A stretch of 64,000 nucleotides of DNA from Nitrospirota bacterium (GTDB lineage: Bacteria > Nitrospirota > Nitrospiria > Nitrospirales > Nitrospiraceae): assembly GCA_016219645.1 (NCBI GenBank), contig JACRLR010000015.1:62001-126000 (forward strand), read 5' to 3'. A model generated the notes under the pieces. It was not told the origin of the DNA. It did not search any database and saw nothing but the letters and a program-made list of their open reading frames with translations. The position numbers were made by a program, and so were the translations under genes. Below, piece by piece: positions 62,236 through 64,000 of the stretch; within the stretch, counting starts at the first letter, position 1, and every line of letters starts with the position of its first letter.

Positions 62236-62304
62236 TCAGTCGCGCGCGGATTTGATCAGTGAGCCGAGCTGCTGAGCGGTGGTCAAGGGAACCTTAGATT
62301 TCAT
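62236..62304 (-). pseudogene. hsdM: Detached N-terminal fragment of hsdM
   Basis: Reading from the ATG at 62304 gives MKSKVPLTTAQQLGSLIKSA then RD and a stop (TGA at 62238-62236). This matches the usual first residues of this HsdM family (TTAQQLGSLIKSARDIMRKD). The frame then breaks and about 35-40 codons (up to the LAGKRF segment at 62228) are missing. A deletion with frameshift is the simplest explanation. The ATG itself lies within a repeat. Confidence 0.75.
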
Positions 62305-62486
62305 ATTTCAGATCTCATAGAGGAATCGCAAATCTCAAATGGCATAGTTCAAAGAGTGGCTCCTGCACTTGATCGTTTCGGACTCGGAGAGACTGCAAGG
62401 TGCTGGACTGCAGAGGAGGCTTCGATTTCATGTTTTAGATCTCAAATTTCAAATCTCAAAAAGAAATCTCAGATTTCAGATTACTT
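62290..62486. repeat. Heptameric ATCTCAG/ATTTCAA repeat stretches
   Basis: GATTTCATATTTCAGATCTC near 62298 and ATCTCAAATTTCAAATCTCA near 62437 are chains of degenerate 7-nt units. They flank about 100 bases of unassigned sequence between hsdM and the four-helix-bundle gene. Confidence 0.78.
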
Positions 62487-62963
62487 CGTCTCGGATTTGC
62501 GGAGGTGGTCGAGTTCTTCAAGGAAGGCTGCTTGGTCCTTCTGCGCAACGGTTCGAGACCGGGCTGTATCGTTCAGATGCCGCTGGCCGGTGATGTCGGA
62601 GTTCTTGAGTTGCTCGATCCAGCCGTAGAGCTGCCGCGATATACCAGCGGCAGCCGATCTCAAATTGCAAATTTCAGATTTCAGAGGGGAGAAAGCGGGG
62701 ACGCGCTCTAAGAGGCAGAGCATGGAACGGACTTCGCCGGCGGAGCCGCGGGCGATATAGAGGAAGGCGAGCAGTTCGTTCGTGCTGCCGCGTTCGAAGC
62801 CTTCGGCGATGTTGTTAGAAATAGAGAGGGCGGCCCGTTCCAGTTGGTCGCGCAGGCCTGCATGCCCGCGAAAGGCTTGTTGCTCGGTGAAAGCGTAGGT
62901 GTGACGAGCCAATTCAATGGCAGCTTGCCAGACGGGAAGGTCTTCGAAGGATTTGTACTTCAT
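62481..62963 (-). CDS. Four-helix-bundle protein (23S rRNA intervening-sequence type)
   Basis: About 160 residues. The N-terminal 110 match the S23/IVS-encoded four-helix-bundle family: YKSFEDLPVWQAAIELARHT, GLRDQLERAALSISNNIAEG and ELLAFLYIARGSAGEVRSML. Near residue 95, LKSEICNLRSA is encoded by the 7-nt repeats, and the C-terminal tail also runs into repeat DNA, so the protein is longer than usual. The function of the family is unclear, but it often sits inside other operons. I prefer ATG 62963. Confidence 0.85.
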   Translation of the reverse strand: MKYKSFEDLPVWQAAIELARHTYAFTEQQAFRGHAGLRDQLERAALSISNNIAEGFERGSTNELLAFLYIARGSAGEVRSMLCLLERVPAFSPLKSEICNLRSAAAGISRQLYGWIEQLKNSDITGQRHLNDTARSRTVAQKDQAAFLEELDHLRKSETK

Positions 62964-62973
62964 GGTCACCTTT

Positions 62974-63068
62974 GGTGAATCTCAGATCTCAGATCGCAGA
63001 TCTCACATGGCAGATCTCAGATAACGGAGGCGGATTGTACCTCTGAAATCTGAGATTTGCTATTTGCG
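62974..63068. repeat. Heptameric GATCTCA repeat array
   Basis: GATCTCAGATCGCAGATCTC and following units make a degenerate 7-nt tandem array, with an inverted part (CTGAAATCTGAGATTTGC) to its right. It lies between hsdR and the four-helix-bundle gene and contains no gene. Confidence 0.82.
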
Positions 63069-63078
63069 ATGTGTCTCG

Positions 63079-64000
63079 CTATGCCGCGTACAGCAATGTT
63101 TGCAATTGATGAACCCCCATACGGAGCTGGTCTGGTCCACCGAAGAATCCGGCGATCTCCATGACATTGCCTCGCTTGGAGATCGGCGGCACTTTCAGCA
63201 CATCGGGAATGACAAACTGCGCGGTGCCGTATTCCGCATATTTTTCCAATAGCTCAGCTAGAATCACTTTCGCCTGCGGCTCATATTGGTCAAAAAAGTC
63301 CTTCTTCTCTCTCTTCAGCCGGTCCGCTCGCTCTCGTCTAGTCCGCAGGGGTGCGTTGAAGGCGACATGGCAGAGCAAATCGAACGGATCGGCGTCCGGC
63401 TGGCTGCCGGCCTTTGCCAGATCGTCAAAGTCGATGCCTCGATCAGCCAATCGCTGAATAATCTCGGCACGCTGTTCCGGGTCCGCCCATTGGGCTCGGA
63501 GTTCCGATGCCGTCCGATAGAGCGTGCGGACCTTTTCCGCCGTGTAGTCGGTGAACTTGACCACGCGCAACTGTTTTCCATCCGGATCGAGTTCATGGAC
63601 GATGTGCGCGACAATCTCGACCTGGCCGCCATCGAAGTAAAATTTCCGCCGCTCCCCTTCTCTGTCATCTGAGATTTGAAATTCCTCTTCCTTTTCCGCC
63701 ATCACAGGCTGTTCTTCGACGATCTTGTATTCTTTTGGTTCACCCGTTTCGGTCATTTCTTCTTGCGTGATAAGGACTGGATCGCCGTCGAAGTCCGGAT
63801 CGGCAAATAATCTGGTGGCCGAGCCCGTGTAGTCAAGAATGTTGAAGTAGAGCTTCCCGTAGTCGTCACGGACTCGCGTTCCCCGGCCGATCATCTGCTT
63901 GAACTCAGTCATGGAATTCACCACCCGCGCGAGCACGATGTTCTTGCAGGTGGGCGCATCCACGCCGGTTGTGAGCAGCTGCGATGTCGTGAGAATGACC
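63079..64000 (-). CDS. hsdR: Type I restriction subunit HsdR, C-terminal part
   Basis: The frame is open to the window edge, so the 5' part is missing. The visible 307 residues start within the helicase domain: ILTTSQLLTTGVDAPTC, then SMTEFKQMIGRGTRVRDD, which is motif VI of the translocase. The C-terminal helical domain follows (FDLLCHVAFNAPLRTRRERA, EIAGFFGGPDQLR). EEFQISDDRE near the front is encoded by TTTCAAATCTCAGAT, the same 7-nt repeat as in hsdM. The protein ends normally at 63079. Confidence 0.9.
   Translation of the reverse strand, partial: VILTTSQLLTTGVDAPTCKNIVLARVVNSMTEFKQMIGRGTRVRDDYGKLYFNILDYTGSATRLFADPDFDGDPVLITQEEMTETGEPKEYKIVEEQPVMAEKEEEFQISDDREGERRKFYFDGGQVEIVAHIVHELDPDGKQLRVVKFTDYTAEKVRTLYRTASELRAQWADPEQRAEIIQRLADRGIDFDDLAKAGSQPDADPFDLLCHVAFNAPLRTRRERADRLKREKKDFFDQYEPQAKVILAELLEKYAEYGTAQFVIPDVLKVPPISKRGNVMEIAGFFGGPDQLRMGVHQLQTLLYAA

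Noticed and set aside
62974-63068. Possible CRISPR array in the repeat-rich gap before hsdR
   Set aside because: The repeated unit is only about 7 bases and degenerate, there are no regular spacers, and no cas genes are present.
1-64000. Prophage or integrative element
   Set aside because: No integrase, phage structural gene or attachment-site pair was seen; the only complete autonomous mobile element is the IS630 copy.

Overview
The window is a stretch of high-GC bacterial chromosome. Gene content and sequence style suggest the phylum Nitrospirota, most likely the genus Nitrospira. A group 3b type [NiFe] hydrogenase, tandem universal stress proteins, short PAS/NarL two-component genes and small zinc-ribbon proteins all fit, but no rRNA or other phylogenetic marker is present, so this is inference. 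I saw no tRNA, rRNA or CRISPR array.

Layout. (1) 0-10.4 kb: stress proteins, a macrodomain protein, and a minus-strand six-gene run (Usp, P-type ATPase, MacA-type adaptor, ABC permease, helix-hairpin-helix protein, M28 peptidase) in which almost every gene overlaps the next. (2) 10.6-24.5 kb: two CBS proteins, an L,D-transpeptidase, envelope proteins, a pentapeptide-repeat protein, NAD salvage genes (pncB, pncA), a cytochrome c, FmdB, a LonB-type protease and a ribosome-hibernation/cold-shock fusion. (3) 24.8-30.2 kb: a phosphotransferase, an APS-kinase-like protein, a YheT hydrolase, zinc ribbons and a complete IS630 element. (4) 30.5-41.4 kb: a PAS histidine kinase with a NarL regulator, a receiver-only regulator, a globin-type sensor with a degenerate kinase core, FtsH, a VIT1-like membrane protein, alpha-glucan phosphorylase and a PepSY protein. 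(5) 41.7-58.5 kb: a Ca/Na exchanger, a Ca-type ATPase, a complete four-subunit NAD(P)-linked hydrogenase with its protease and hypAFCDE (no hypB), and a Mg-type ATPase. (6) 58.8-64 kb: a type I restriction-modification operon (hsdR cut by the window edge, four-helix-bundle gene, hsdM with a damaged N-terminus, hsdS, RNase H-like gene).

Taken together, stress proteins, CBS proteins, cation ATPases, proteases, ribosome hibernation, glycogen breakdown, NAD salvage, hydrogenase and a heme-type sensor resemble a dormancy or hypoxia programme of the mycobacterial DosR type, although no shared operator has been demonstrated.

The most unusual signal is not a gene. The intergenic DNA is packed with several structured repeat families: (a) 80-100 nt hairpins with a conserved middle stem and variable but self-complementary arms; (b) islands bounded by CAGGATGCTGAAAAAG-type ends that repeatedly begin right at a stop codon, sometimes with other elements nested inside; (c) degenerate 7-nt tandem units of several different sequences, also found in frame inside hsdM, hsdR, a four-helix-bundle gene and a P-type ATPase; (d) AT-rich hairpins with a 9-nt period.
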